Below, piece after piece: positions 1-9,713 of a stretch of DNA of 64,000 bases. The DNA is from Bacillota bacterium. Lineage in GTDB: Bacteria > Bacillota > Clostridia > Peptostreptococcales > Acidaminobacteraceae. The position numbers and the translations under genes are program-made. Each line of letters begins with the position of its first letter. Position 1 is the first letter of the stretch. Location of the stretch: positions 1-64,000 of the forward strand of contig JAOARG010000033.1 in NCBI GenBank assembly GCA_025210655.1, written 5' to 3'. A model generated the notes under the pieces. It worked only from the letters and a program-made list of their open reading frames with translations, had not been told where the DNA came from and searched no databases.

Positions 1-37
1 AGTGATCTTTAAATATTTCTTGTATTTTACTTCCCAT
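1..37 (-). CDS. N-terminus of an unidentified protein, cut by the window edge
   Basis: An ATG at 37 on the minus strand is preceded by an AGGTGAT ribosome binding site five bases away and opens a frame reading MGSKIQEIFKDH before the window ends. The good ribosome binding site is the only support. Twelve residues are too few to assign a family. It lies downstream of the terminator that closes the LacI-type gene, so it is probably a separate transcription unit. Confidence 0.4.
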   Translation of the reverse strand, partial: MGSKIQEIFKDH

Positions 38-142
38 TTAATCACCTTACTTTTTTTGACATCTTTATTTTATTCAGCTTTTCCAAACATTGCAAGGTCT
101 TTTGTTCTTGTATAGAAAATATAATTTCCTATACAATAAATA

Positions 143-168
143 AAGCTGCAGCAAAAATGCTACAGCTT
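143..168 (-). terminator. Rho-independent terminator after the LacI-type gene
   Basis: Read on the minus strand, a 10-bp stem (AAGCTGTAGC pairing with GCTGCAGCTT, one G-U pair) with a six-base loop lies just after the stop codon at 179 and is followed by a moderately T-rich tract. It would close the MarR / giant protein / LacI operon. Confidence 0.65.
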
Positions 169-178
169 ATAGTGTCTA

Positions 179-1186
179 TTAATCAATTTTTCTAGTAGAA
201 TCTCTCACCACAAGTGAATGAGGTAATATAATTATATTGTCTGAAGTTTCTTCACCTTTGATTTTCTTAATCATAACTCTTGTTGCAACTGCTCCAATAT
301 CATATATCGGCTGCTTAATAGATGTAAGCTTTGGTCTATAAATACTATTTAGTTTAGTATCATAGTATCCAACAACTGAAACATCTTCTGGAATAGAGTA
401 ACCATTATCCCTTAAAGCATTACTTGCTGCAACAGCCATACCATCTGTAGTTGCTATTATACCTGTAGGTATGTTATCTTCATCAATCATTTGCTGTGTA
501 CAATCATATGCAGTACCCATCTTGAATCTACCATTGTAAATACACTCTTCTTTAAATTCAAGACCAAACTCTTCCATAGCCTTTTTGTAACCTTCCATCT
601 GATCTACACCAAAAACGTCATTTGATTCACCGTTTCTGATCAGATTAATCTTTTTATGACCATTTTCAATAAGGTATTTAGTAAGCTCATATGTCGCAAG
701 CTTATGATTTACAGTAACAGATGAAATATTTAAATCAGATGCATCTCTATTAATCATTACGATTGGTAATTTATTTTTAGCAAAGAAATCCCTATGCTCA
801 TCAATTAGTCTATGAGTTAAGAATATTATACCTTCAACCTGCTTTGACTTTAAGAGATTCAGATATCTTACTTCCTGATCTGCCTCTCCATAAGTGTTAC
901 AAAGGATAATATCATAACCGTAGGTTTTAGCTATTTCCTCAATAGCATTAAGTACTTCCCCAATATAGAAAGATGCAATGTTTGGAACTATTACACCAAT
1001 CAATTGACTTTTCTTCATAACTAAACTTCGAGCTACAGGATTAGGTACATAACCTGTTTCCTCAATAACTTTATATACCCTTCTCTTTATTTCCTCGCTT
1101 ACTGGCTTAGAATCGTTAATTACTCTTGATACTGTAGATATGGATACGTTTGCCAACTTTGCAACATCTTTAATTGTAACAGCCAT
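179..1186 (-). CDS. LacI/GalR-family transcriptional regulator, CcpA-like
   Basis: A DNA-binding repressor or activator of the LacI family. Residues 1-50 hold the helix-turn-helix and hinge (TIKDVAKLANVSISTVSRV, then the PNPVARSL hinge helix). Residues 60-330 are the periplasmic-binding-protein-like effector domain. The start is the ATG at 1186, seven codons inside the longest frame, because a GGGGGG ribosome binding site lies directly before it. The hinge and the KQVEGIIF stretch resemble CcpA, so a role in carbon catabolite control is plausible but not proven; a sugar-specific regulator is the alternative. It follows the giant kinase-like/GGDEF gene by 21 bp, so it is probably the last gene of that operon. 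A cre-like site lies upstream of the glutamine synthetase gene in this window. Confidence 0.88.
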   Translation of the reverse strand: MAVTIKDVAKLANVSISTVSRVINDSKPVSEEIKRRVYKVIEETGYVPNPVARSLVMKKSQLIGVIVPNIASFYIGEVLNAIEEIAKTYGYDIILCNTYGEADQEVRYLNLLKSKQVEGIIFLTHRLIDEHRDFFAKNKLPIVMINRDASDLNISSVTVNHKLATYELTKYLIENGHKKINLIRNGESNDVFGVDQMEGYKKAMEEFGLEFKEECIYNGRFKMGTAYDCTQQMIDEDNIPTGIIATTDGMAVAASNALRDNGYSIPEDVSVVGYYDTKLNSIYRPKLTSIKQPIYDIGAVATRVMIKKIKGEETSDNIIILPHSLVVRDSTRKID

Positions 1187-1207
1187 GCTAATCCCCCCTA
1201 AATCCAC

Positions 1208-4200
1208 CTATAACAAGCTTCCAAGTATAGGTGCTATTGATTTTACTATATTATAATCATTGTAGTCAAATTCCTTTTCTGTAATTGGCACAGAAAGAAT
1301 AATATATCCAACTATTAATCCTTTATTTTCAAGCGGAACCGATACATAAGAATTCCACTGATGAAGACCTGTAGTGCTATCATATTCACTATTGTCCCAA
1401 TCAATAAAATAATTGGACATTCCCTGTGCAACTATCTTGTTTATCAATTTGACACTCATTTCATCTTCTTTTAAAGTCCTTGTACTTCTACCTTTATAAT
1501 ACTTTTTACCCATCTTACCATTTATTATCTCTATAATTGTACCACATTTTCCCTCAGTTATGTCTATAACTTCAGAAATAGCTTCATTAATTACATCCTC
1601 TTTTCTTTTCCTTGAATCAAGACAAGCAACTATATCAAGTAAGGACTGAACTATACGACCATCTCTTGATACATTTCCAGTAAAAAATCCAGCAAGTTTA
1701 TCATATCTTTTCCTTGTATCATTGATATCCCTATTCCAAATAGTAACCTGATTTTTACCATTCTCTTTTGATTCATATAGGGCCTGGTCTGCTTTTTCAA
1801 CAAGGTCTGACATAGTCTTACCGTCCTTTGGAAATGATGATATTCCAAATGAAACTGTTAATGTCTCTTTTTCACCCATTAATTTTTTATCAAGAATTTT
1901 TTCCCTTAGCATCTCACAAATATCATATGCCTCTTTGGAAGAAACATTTGAGAGCATAATAATAAATTCTTCACCGCCATATCTTCCTACAGCATCATCT
2001 TCCCTAAGGGTAGTGTTTAAAACACTTCCAAGTGTAGTTAATACCTTGTCACCTCTCCTATGTCCATAGGTATCATTAACATATTTAAAGTCATCAATAT
2101 CAACCATCACTATTGAAAATACATCCTTTTCACTTACGACAGACTTAATCTTAGACTGGGCAAGTTCTTCGAAGTATTTTCTTAGATAAACCCCTGTCAA
2201 TTTGTCCACTGTTGACATTTTCTTAAGATTGTAATTAACAGCTAACATATGGAGAATTTTTGATATCTTCTTACTTTTTTCAAAGGAAATCCCCGTATAA
2301 TTATTTATGGAATTTTCGGATTCCAGATACAGATAGCCTTGTAATTCCGAATCTGACTTTATTCTTCTTCGGTCATTTTCAATCTTCTTTCCACTAGTTA
2401 TAGGAATAAGCATTGCAGACTTATCTGAAATAGATTTATTTATATCAACAAATCTATTAATCATTATTCCATTTAAAAGATTGTTTTGGCTCTTTAAAAG
2501 TTCTTTTATTTCAAGATCATCTATTATCTCTTCTTCTGTTATATAATCTTTAATGATATTATCATTGTCCAAATAGAACATATAGCCCTTATCTGACATA
2601 GTCATTTCAACCAAATAATCAAGAACCCATTTCATGTTTCCTATACTATCCTTGTCTAAAGAATCAATAACATGGGATATTTCAAACCAGTCTCTTTTCT
2701 CAATTAATGTATCATATGCCCTTTGAACAAAGTCATGATTTTCAACTTGATCTACCAAATAATCAAACATGAAGAACTCATTGAAACTCTTTGGATTTTC
2801 AGTAAACTCAACTTCTTCACCAGTTACTTCAACAACTATATTAAATAGTTTCTCCCTGAACCTCTTTTTCAATATATCATTATTAATAAACACTTCTTTT
2901 GTGTCATCAGGTAGTCCGTAATAAATAACCTTTAAAATTTCAAGGGCCTCAAAGTAATAAATTAAGGCTTTATATCTATTATTGTTTTCATTATGGATAT
3001 TTCCAAGTAAGTAGTAGCTTGAATATAATCTCTTTAGATTTACATCCTTAGGAAGTTTTCTAACTTGGGAAATAATACCCATATGATTTCTTTCAAATAT
3101 CTTCTTAGCATTTCTCCTAAAATATCTGAAGAACTTATCATCATATACACCTGAATAAATATCATCAATATCCATTAATTTTTTCCCTAAATCAGGTCTT
3201 TCATACATGTATGAATAAAATGATGCCTTTAATAAGAAAAGTCTCATATCCCTAATGTTGAAATTGATATAATTCATTCTAGTTAATTTGTCTACTATGG
3301 CTTCATTTATGGTCCCGTATCTTACCATCTGATCTCTGAAGTTGTACATATCGATTACATTTTCATATAAAGCCTCAGTACCATTTACAATCTTCAAGAA
3401 CTTATCAAACCACACCTTGGCCCTATCCACATCAAGATTTTCTAAATAATATGATATATGAATAACATAATAATCCTTTCTCAAATAACCCCTGTCATTT
3501 GAAAAATCATACTCTAATCTAGCCTTTTTTAGATAAACATTTGATTTATTGAACTGGTCAAACTCCAAATACCCCTTTGAAAGTCTCATATATAAAACAA
3601 ATAGTGCATCCCTATTACCATTTAGTTCAGCAAGATCAATAGTATCTAAGAATATTTCTATTCCCTTTTCTAATCTATTTTCACAGACATATGTTTCCCC
3701 AAGCTCAATATACATATTTTCCTTAAATCCCTGTATATTGTGCTGATCCAAATACCTTATTCCTTCTACTAGTTTCTTTCTAGCTTCAAAGATTTTAGAA
3801 TGTTTTATATCAAGTACAGCCATCTTATATAAGACCTTGACCATTTCTTCAATATTATTGTTTTCACAGAAATAATCATAAGCTTCAACATAATAAGATT
3901 CCGGATACTCTATACCGTTGATATTATAATCAAATTCCCATTTTTTCAAAAGAAAAGAATTAACATAATACAAGTCTTCTCCAGACTTCTCTATACCTTT
4001 TCTAATTACAGTATCACATCTGTAATTATCACCCTTTGCCTTATAATATTCATAATAAAGGAGCATAATATCAAGTACTCCCTTGTCATAAGATCGTTTA
4101 ATCGCATAACTAATTCCTTCATTTAAAACAAGTTTTGCGTCTTCTAATTCCTTTTTATTAAGATATAGTTTTACAAGTGTAGAACAAATCTCCACATGTT

Positions 4201-6520
4201 TTTGTGTATCCTTTTCTTCAAAATCTATATTTTTAGCTTCAATTAGATTAATATAAGCTCCTTCAATTTCCCCAAGCTTAATAAATATATCTGCTATTTC
4301 AAAAAGTATATCCACTATTAAAGGCATATTTCTTTCATATCTAAGTAAGCCTAGGGCTTTTTGATAATATTCCCTAGACTGAGAAAATACCTTTAACTGT
4401 TTCATATGTCTTGCATATTCAACAGAATAATAGATAGCTTTTTTATAATTATTTGATTCCACTAGATGATATATCAAAATATCATAATAGGATTTACTAT
4501 TATATTTCTTAGTATAATCCTCAAGTACTTCTGAAATCCTATCATGGAGAATATTTTTCTCTTCACTACCCATTCTATCTACAATGATTTCCCTAAGCAT
4601 CGGATAATAAAAGTCATAGTTAAAACCTAAATCACCCATCTTTTCGTTAAGAATATTCATTTCAACAAGATTTTTTATTCTAAGATTTAAGTTAATATTC
4701 TCATTAGAAAACAAATCATTAAGAAGTTCACTTTCCACAGCTGAGTTTAATACAGCTATCATTTGGATTATTTTCTTATCTTTAGCATCAATTACTCCAA
4801 GGATATTTACTAAAGTATCACTCAAAGTCTCTACGTCATTATTCTTAAGATCCGACTTATTGTAATGCCATATCCTATATTCTGAAACATATAGGTCCCC
4901 CTTAAGGAAAAGATTTTTCAAAACTTCCTCAATAAATCTCGGATTACCTTTTGTTTCATTCATAATACTTGTAATCAGATTCATAGGAGGATAACCTATT
5001 CCAAGTATATTTTTAATAAGCTCTCCAGCCTCATCATAAGAAAAATTATTAATATGAATATGATCATACTCTGTATGATTCATTAGATCAGTAAGATTAC
5101 GATTCCAGTTTTCATTATTCACATTATAACTACCCACAAGAACAATAGAATCCCCTTTTATACTAACTAAGTAATCAAGAATATACTGCTCATTTTTGCT
5201 TAATTTATCTATATTATCAAAAAAGAAAACAACATTTATATTTTCAAGGAGCTCACCGATAAAGTTAGAAACACGATTATTTATTTTTAAATACTCTTGT
5301 TCCTTTCTAAGTACATCGGCACCAGAAATACCCCAAAACTCCCTTAGTTCAGGTATAATCTTAACTACTTCATTTCCGTATCTTTCAATCAATTTCTTAT
5401 CTACAGTATTTTCACTTACGATTCCCTTAATTAGTGCTGCGATATTTTCATATCCTTCTGAAGACTCTTCAAGGCACTCAACACTGTATGTGTTTATTCT
5501 ATCCATACCAAGAAGATAATTCACTTCTTTCAGTAATCGACTTTTTCCAACACCATCTTCTCCAGATACTAAAATAAGATTTTTTGTTGATTTTTGTGAT
5601 ATTTTTGATTTTACAAAATGTACTATATGATTTATTTCGTTTTTCCTACTAATCAGTAGGTTGTCGAAAAGCAACCTTTTATAATACTGCTCATCATCAA
5701 ACTTCATATCAAAGCCTATTATTGAACCTAATTCATTAGCAATTTCCAAAATCGATTCATATCTGTCACTTTCAATATAGTTAGTCATTTTCTTTAGAAC
5801 TAACTTGAGTTCCTCATTAAACTCATCCCTGAGATCTTCTTTATATCTATATTTAACATAATCCTTTGATGATAGCAGGTAATATAAAAATACTCCTAGG
5901 GAAAAAACATCCGATCCTAGGGTCTTTTTATTTTCGTAAATCACCTCAGGTGCAACAAATTGTGTATAATTCTTTAGATTATTGCTATAAGCAAAATTAT
6001 CAAAAAGAACACTGGGAATGCTCTTTAATTTTGTTTCGATTCCATTTTCACCTTTGTAGATAAGAACGTTATTAAAATTTATGTATTTATACACTTCCCC
6101 CCTAAAATGTAGATAGGAAAGTGCATGTAACAAGTCAGACACAACTTTCAACTTGTCATTTTCTTCTAAGTCTTTATAGTCAATTAGACTTTCAAATTCT
6201 ATATACTCTTCTAAAGAATAATAAACATTATTTTCAAGCAATTCATCATCAATAGACCTAGCAACATAAAAACCTTTATATTCAACAATATTTCTATGGA
6301 TAATATTCTTATAATATAAAGACCTGTTTAAAAAAATATCAAAGAGACTACTATTAATAAATTCACCTTTAAAAATATTCATAATATACCTTTTTTTGTA
6401 ACCATCAGAATAAGAAGCTACCTCGTTGACCTTCCCCATATCTTCAACTAAGTACTTCTCACAAAATATATTATGCTCTATTAAATTAATTATCCTAAAC
6501 CGCGAATCTATTGCCCTCAT
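1208..6520 (-). CDS. Giant signalling protein: protein-kinase-like, AAA-type ATPase, TPR, GGDEF and GAF domains
   Basis: A cytoplasmic 1770-residue multidomain protein with no membrane segment seen. Residues 1-270 follow the protein-kinase fold, but the catalytic loop reads YKYINFNNVLI where HRDxKxxN is expected and the DFG position reads FDNF, so this is probably a pseudokinase; the APE motif is kept (FVAPEVI, about 188-194). A P-loop ATPase follows, with Walker A GEDGVGKSR near 320-328 and Walker B FFFDNIDK near 435. Repeated TPR-like helices occupy about 690-1230. A GAF-like region lies at about 1300-1420, then a GGDEF domain with GGEEF at 1515-1519, the metal aspartate in VDIDDFKYVNDTYGH and an RxxD inhibitory site (REDD). 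A second GAF domain ends the protein. The cyclase looks active and product-inhibited. A GAGGAG ribosome binding site supports the start. It follows a MarR gene by 14 bp. The input signal is unknown. Confidence 0.85.
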   Translation of the reverse strand: MRAIDSRFRIINLIEHNIFCEKYLVEDMGKVNEVASYSDGYKKRYIMNIFKGEFINSSLFDIFLNRSLYYKNIIHRNIVEYKGFYVARSIDDELLENNVYYSLEEYIEFESLIDYKDLEENDKLKVVSDLLHALSYLHFRGEVYKYINFNNVLIYKGENGIETKLKSIPSVLFDNFAYSNNLKNYTQFVAPEVIYENKKTLGSDVFSLGVFLYYLLSSKDYVKYRYKEDLRDEFNEELKLVLKKMTNYIESDRYESILEIANELGSIIGFDMKFDDEQYYKRLLFDNLLISRKNEINHIVHFVKSKISQKSTKNLILVSGEDGVGKSRLLKEVNYLLGMDRINTYSVECLEESSEGYENIAALIKGIVSENTVDKKLIERYGNEVVKIIPELREFWGISGADVLRKEQEYLKINNRVSNFIGELLENINVVFFFDNIDKLSKNEQYILDYLVSIKGDSIVLVGSYNVNNENWNRNLTDLMNHTEYDHIHINNFSYDEAGELIKNILGIGYPPMNLITSIMNETKGNPRFIEEVLKNLFLKGDLYVSEYRIWHYNKSDLKNNDVETLSDTLVNILGVIDAKDKKIIQMIAVLNSAVESELLNDLFSNENINLNLRIKNLVEMNILNEKMGDLGFNYDFYYPMLREIIVDRMGSEEKNILHDRISEVLEDYTKKYNSKSYYDILIYHLVESNNYKKAIYYSVEYARHMKQLKVFSQSREYYQKALGLLRYERNMPLIVDILFEIADIFIKLGEIEGAYINLIEAKNIDFEEKDTQKHVEICSTLVKLYLNKKELEDAKLVLNEGISYAIKRSYDKGVLDIMLLYYEYYKAKGDNYRCDTVIRKGIEKSGEDLYYVNSFLLKKWEFDYNINGIEYPESYYVEAYDYFCENNNIEEMVKVLYKMAVLDIKHSKIFEARKKLVEGIRYLDQHNIQGFKENMYIELGETYVCENRLEKGIEIFLDTIDLAELNGNRDALFVLYMRLSKGYLEFDQFNKSNVYLKKARLEYDFSNDRGYLRKDYYVIHISYYLENLDVDRAKVWFDKFLKIVNGTEALYENVIDMYNFRDQMVRYGTINEAIVDKLTRMNYINFNIRDMRLFLLKASFYSYMYERPDLGKKLMDIDDIYSGVYDDKFFRYFRRNAKKIFERNHMGIISQVRKLPKDVNLKRLYSSYYLLGNIHNENNNRYKALIYYFEALEILKVIYYGLPDDTKEVFINNDILKKRFREKLFNIVVEVTGEEVEFTENPKSFNEFFMFDYLVDQVENHDFVQRAYDTLIEKRDWFEISHVIDSLDKDSIGNMKWVLDYLVEMTMSDKGYMFYLDNDNIIKDYITEEEIIDDLEIKELLKSQNNLLNGIMINRFVDINKSISDKSAMLIPITSGKKIENDRRRIKSDSELQGYLYLESENSINNYTGISFEKSKKISKILHMLAVNYNLKKMSTVDKLTGVYLRKYFEELAQSKIKSVVSEKDVFSIVMVDIDDFKYVNDTYGHRRGDKVLTTLGSVLNTTLREDDAVGRYGGEEFIIMLSNVSSKEAYDICEMLREKILDKKLMGEKETLTVSFGISSFPKDGKTMSDLVEKADQALYESKENGKNQVTIWNRDINDTRKRYDKLAGFFTGNVSRDGRIVQSLLDIVACLDSRKRKEDVINEAISEVIDITEGKCGTIIEIINGKMGKKYYKGRSTRTLKEDEMSVKLINKIVAQGMSNYFIDWDNSEYDSTTGLHQWNSYVSVPLENKGLIVGYIILSVPITEKEFDYNDYNIVKSIAPILGSLL

Positions 6521-6534
6521 TGATTAATCTCCTC

Positions 6535-6966
6535 TTATAATGACATACTATTGTTGAGAACTTTAAACATCTTATTTATCACGTCAATTTCTTTATCAGA
6601 GTAATCCTTAAAAATATCCCTAAGATACTCTCTTCGTCTATTTAGTACTTCATCTATAACCTTATACCCTTTTTCCATCACTATTATCTTAACAATTCGT
6701 TTATCATTGAGATCCCTACTTCTCCTTACGAATTCGTTTTTTTCCATTCTGTAAATAAGTTCAGTAACAGTACTACATGCAAGATTCATATTATTACTTA
6801 ATTCACCAATGGTTATATTCTTGCGCTTTGTAAGCACCAAAAGAGCTTCAAATTGAGGCGCAGTTATACTAAAATCATTTAGTATCTCCCTCCCCTTTCT
6901 TTTTACCTTAGAACAGACTCCCCTAACATTCTCTTCTATACACACAACTCTCTTGTCAACATCCAT
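6535..6966 (-). CDS. MarR-family transcriptional regulator
   Basis: A small winged-helix regulator of 143 residues. The recognition region reads NITIGELSNNMNLACSTVTELIYRMEKN, followed by the basic wing FVRRSRDLNDKRIVKI, typical of MarR proteins. The longest frame begins at a TTG at 6981, but its first codons contain the GGAGGG ribosome binding site, so the ATG at 6966 is chosen. It is the first gene of the operon with the giant kinase-like/GGDEF protein and the LacI regulator, and it is divergent from the WG-repeat gene, so the 165-bp intergenic region may hold its operator. The ligand cannot be inferred. Confidence 0.88.
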   Translation of the reverse strand: MDVDKRVVCIEENVRGVCSKVKRKGREILNDFSITAPQFEALLVLTKRKNITIGELSNNMNLACSTVTELIYRMEKNEFVRRSRDLNDKRIVKIIVMEKGYKVIDEVLNRRREYLRDIFKDYSDKEIDVINKMFKVLNNSMSL

Positions 6967-7040
6967 ATTTTGTCCCTCCAAAATGTCTATATTACCTCAT
7001 TTTAATTATATAAAAATAATGTTGATGTAACAATAATTAT

Positions 7041-7069
7041 TTGATTCCTAGAAAATAATATTATAATAT
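7041..7069 (+). promoter_or_regulatory. Candidate sigma-A promoter for the WG-repeat gene
   Basis: TTGATT at 7041-7046 and TAATAT at 7064-7069 with a 17-bp spacer, about 63 bp before the ATG at 7132. An overlapping TATAAT at 7062-7067 would give a 15-bp spacer. The region is divergent with the MarR gene. Confidence 0.45.
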
Positions 7070-7131
7070 ATTAAAGACTATAGATATAGCTAATATACAC
7101 AATAAAAAGAAGAAAGAATGGAGAAAATTTT

Positions 7132-8892
7132 ATGAAGAAAAATATTGCTCTAATACTGTGTTTAGTACTTACTCTAACACTTTCAAATTTTCAAAGTACT
7201 TTTGCAAGTCAAGAAAATTCTCTTAAAAAGGAAAATATCACTTTAGATTTTAGAACTAAAGCAGAATTTAGGGACTGGGGAAAGTGGTCAGAAGGACTAA
7301 TGTGGGTTAAAGGTGATAATACAGCACTTTACCTAGACAAATATGGAAAAACAGCAATTGATGTCAAGGCTGCCCACGAGAAACTAATAGTAAAAGATTT
7401 AGGACAAGCCAGCTTCAATGAGTATTTTCCAAGTGGAATAAATACTGAATCTTTATACATAGAAGACTTTAGTGAAAATCTAGGATTCACATCCTTCGAT
7501 GGTGAAGAAAGTGTATACTTTGATAAAGATGGAAATGTAGTATTTGAAAAATTCAATTTTGGAAATAGCTTTAACGAAGGAGTTGCCTTCTTAAATACAC
7601 CAGAATACCTAACTAGCTTCATTATGGATAAAAAGGGAAACATAGCGTCAACTAGAGATAAGGGGCTATTTGGTGTGTACTGGAATCAACTAAATGAAGG
7701 TTTATTTATCTATGAAAGTTTTGAAAAACCTGGAATAGTCGGTTTTAAAGATGTAAAAATGAATACTGTAATCGAGGCAAAATTTCAAGACGCTAGACCA
7801 TTCAACCAAGGATTAGCCTTTGTAAAAAATAATGGTAAGTGGGGAGTTATCAATAAAAAAGGTGCTTATGTTATTGAACCTCAATTTGATGACTTTAAAG
7901 TGGAATTTAAAAATTATACAGTATTTCATAATGACATAGCTGCAGTAATGAAGAATGGCAAATGGGGATATATAAATAAGACTGGTAAAACCATAGTAGA
8001 CTTTAAATATAATGATGCTGATATCTTCCATGAAGGACTTGCATCCGTAAAACTTGAAGACAAATGGGGAGTAATAAATACTTCTGGTAATATAGTATCT
8101 GATTTTTACTGGGACAGCATTTCTCAATTCTTAAATGGCATTGCCTATGGAAAAATCGATGGCAAATATGGATATATAAATCCACTTGGAGAACTTATAA
8201 TTCCAAACAAATTCAGCGATGCTAACTACTTTTCAAATGGAGTTGCCCTTGTAAAGTATGATGGTCTTTATCGACTAATAGATATACAAGGTAATTTCGT
8301 TTCAGATGAAAAATGGTATTTCCAAGCCTCAAAAGTAGATAGAAACAATCCAGAAATAATCATGTACAAGTATAATGACAAATGGGGATTAGCAAGAATA
8401 TCTAGAAATGGCATAAAGGGAATTCCTGTAGAGTTAAAACCTAAAGCTTACTCCAATTCATCTACCTTAACTTTTGCAAAATATGAGGAATATGAAGGTT
8501 CAAATGGAATTTTCTACACTATAACTAACAACTCAAATACAGTAGATGATGGTCAAAAATGTATATTTATCAATGGCCCATATCCTGAACTTCATATTAT
8601 CGAATATGAAAATTTAAAGCCTGGTGAAAGTATAACTGGAGATTTCCATACTAAGATATCTGCTAAGAATTATTTAGAAAACAATGATCATCATATAATA
8701 GATTTTAGTGATTCTTTGAAGTATGATATTTTCTTAGATAGTATAAATTATCAAGAAATTAAATCAAATCCTTTCTCAAATATAGATGCACCTGACTATA
8801 TAATAGACGATAGCCCAAAAGGCAGAGAATGGATAGAAAAATACTTCGGAGTTAAACGTACTAGAGCTGAAGGTAAATATCCAAGTAACTAA
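7132..8892 (+). CDS. Secreted WG-repeat protein
   Basis: A 586-residue exported protein. The first 25 residues form a signal peptide (lysines, then LILCLVLTLTLSNF, cleavage probably after TFA). Residues about 200-430 contain tandem WG repeats, recognisable by WGVINKKG, WGYINKTG and WGVINTSG units spaced about 45 residues apart, interleaved with EGLA/VK-type strands. The last 150 residues have no recognised domain. WG repeats form beta-structured surface proteins of mostly unknown function; binding to cell wall or other proteins is the usual guess. The gene stands alone, with its own candidate promoter and a strong terminator. A GGAG ribosome binding site supports the start. Confidence 0.85.
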   Translation: MKKNIALILCLVLTLTLSNFQSTFASQENSLKKENITLDFRTKAEFRDWGKWSEGLMWVKGDNTALYLDKYGKTAIDVKAAHEKLIVKDLGQASFNEYFPSGINTESLYIEDFSENLGFTSFDGEESVYFDKDGNVVFEKFNFGNSFNEGVAFLNTPEYLTSFIMDKKGNIASTRDKGLFGVYWNQLNEGLFIYESFEKPGIVGFKDVKMNTVIEAKFQDARPFNQGLAFVKNNGKWGVINKKGAYVIEPQFDDFKVEFKNYTVFHNDIAAVMKNGKWGYINKTGKTIVDFKYNDADIFHEGLASVKLEDKWGVINTSGNIVSDFYWDSISQFLNGIAYGKIDGKYGYINPLGELIIPNKFSDANYFSNGVALVKYDGLYRLIDIQGNFVSDEKWYFQASKVDRNNPEIIMYKYNDKWGLARISRNGIKGIPVELKPKAYSNSSTLTFAKYEEYEGSNGIFYTITNNSNTVDDGQKCIFINGPYPELHIIEYENLKPGESITGDFHTKISAKNYLENNDHHIIDFSDSLKYDIFLDSINYQEIKSNPFSNIDAPDYIIDDSPKGREWIEKYFGVKRTRAEGKYPSN

Positions 8893-8906
8893 ATAACGTA
8901 AACAAT

Positions 8907-8942
8907 TAAGCAGCTAATATGGTTTAGCTGCTTATTTTATTT
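8907..8942 (+). terminator. Rho-independent terminator after the WG-repeat gene
   Basis: A perfect 11-bp stem (TAAGCAGCTAA with TTAGCTGCTTA, 8907-8917 and 8924-8934) with a six-base loop is followed by TTTTATTTTT. Confidence 0.9.
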
Positions 8943-9186
8943 TTGATTTTTACTTTTAAATTTTGTTTTCCTAAGTCTTAGATCCTACCACCTTCGGAAG
9001 AATATTTAAAACATTTGCTATTACTGATAAAGTAAATCCATTCTGGGTCATTACTTGCCGGAAGGATTCACTTGAGTTTCAGGTCTAAAATTTTTATGAC
9101 CCCCAGTTCAAGTCTAGTCTATGAATATTGAAGTATTAAAAGGGTATCTTAATATTAGATTTATCTTTACTTGAGGAGGTTAAATA
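8943..9186. other. Intergenic stretch with one weak long-range hairpin
   Basis: No gene is seen. AAGTAAATCC (9030-9039) can pair with GGATTCACTT (9064-9073) with one mismatch or G-U pair. CCTACCACCTTCGG near 8984 echoes the CCTAC heptads at 28.0 and 31.4 kb. It carries the GAGGAGG ribosome binding site of the following PAS gene. Confidence 0.35.
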
Positions 9187-9655
9187 ATGGATAAGAATAT
9201 TAGTTTGGAACGCTCCAACAAAAAATTCGAGATGCTTTTCAAGTATTCTCCTGTAGGCATGGTTATGATTGCATATAAAACTGGTCAAATACTGGAGCTT
9301 AACCCTACTTTCATTAAATCCATCGGTTACAGCAAAAAGGAACTATTAAAACTCAGTATTTTCGACATTACTCCCGAAAAATATCATGGAACTATCATGG
9401 CTGAGTTGGATGAAATAGAAAAACACGGTGAGCTTGGTCCCCATTATAAAGAATATATTCGGAAAGACGGAACAACATTTCCTGTAAAAGTTAGCGGCTT
9501 TAAAATGATTGATATTGATGGTACTGAACTAATTTTGGGAATAGTTGAAGACATTAGTGAAAGGGTTGAGTTTGAGAAAAAACTTCAAGAAGCAGCTAAA
9601 ACTGATTATTAATTCGGGTCTTTATAAGTACCACTTCATCTTGCTATCCTTCTAA
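9187..9655 (+). pseudogene. Decayed PAS-GGDEF gene (truncated diguanylate cyclase)
   Basis: The open part (9187-9612, 141 residues) is one complete PAS/PAC domain (FKYSPVGMVMIAY near the start, VEDISERVEFEKKLQEAAKTDY at the end). In PAS-GGDEF proteins the linker AAKTDY runs directly into LTGLxNR. Here a TAA stop follows TDY. Shifting frame by one base, the DNA then reads GLYKYHFILL, which matches the GLYNRRYFL start of a GGDEF domain, before stopping near 9655. The gene is therefore a frameshifted, truncated remnant. The intact start and GAGGAGG ribosome binding site mean a free PAS domain could still be made. Whether that product has a role is unknown. Confidence 0.7.
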
Positions 9656-9713
9656 AAAAAGTATATTATCAGAATAACATAGATAATATCCTCTTTTATA
9701 TTAAGGAGCTATA

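Noticed and set aside
8943-9186. c-di-GMP riboswitch before the PAS-GGDEF remnant
   Set aside because: The conserved core and paired helices of either c-di-GMP riboswitch class were not found; only one weak hairpin is present.
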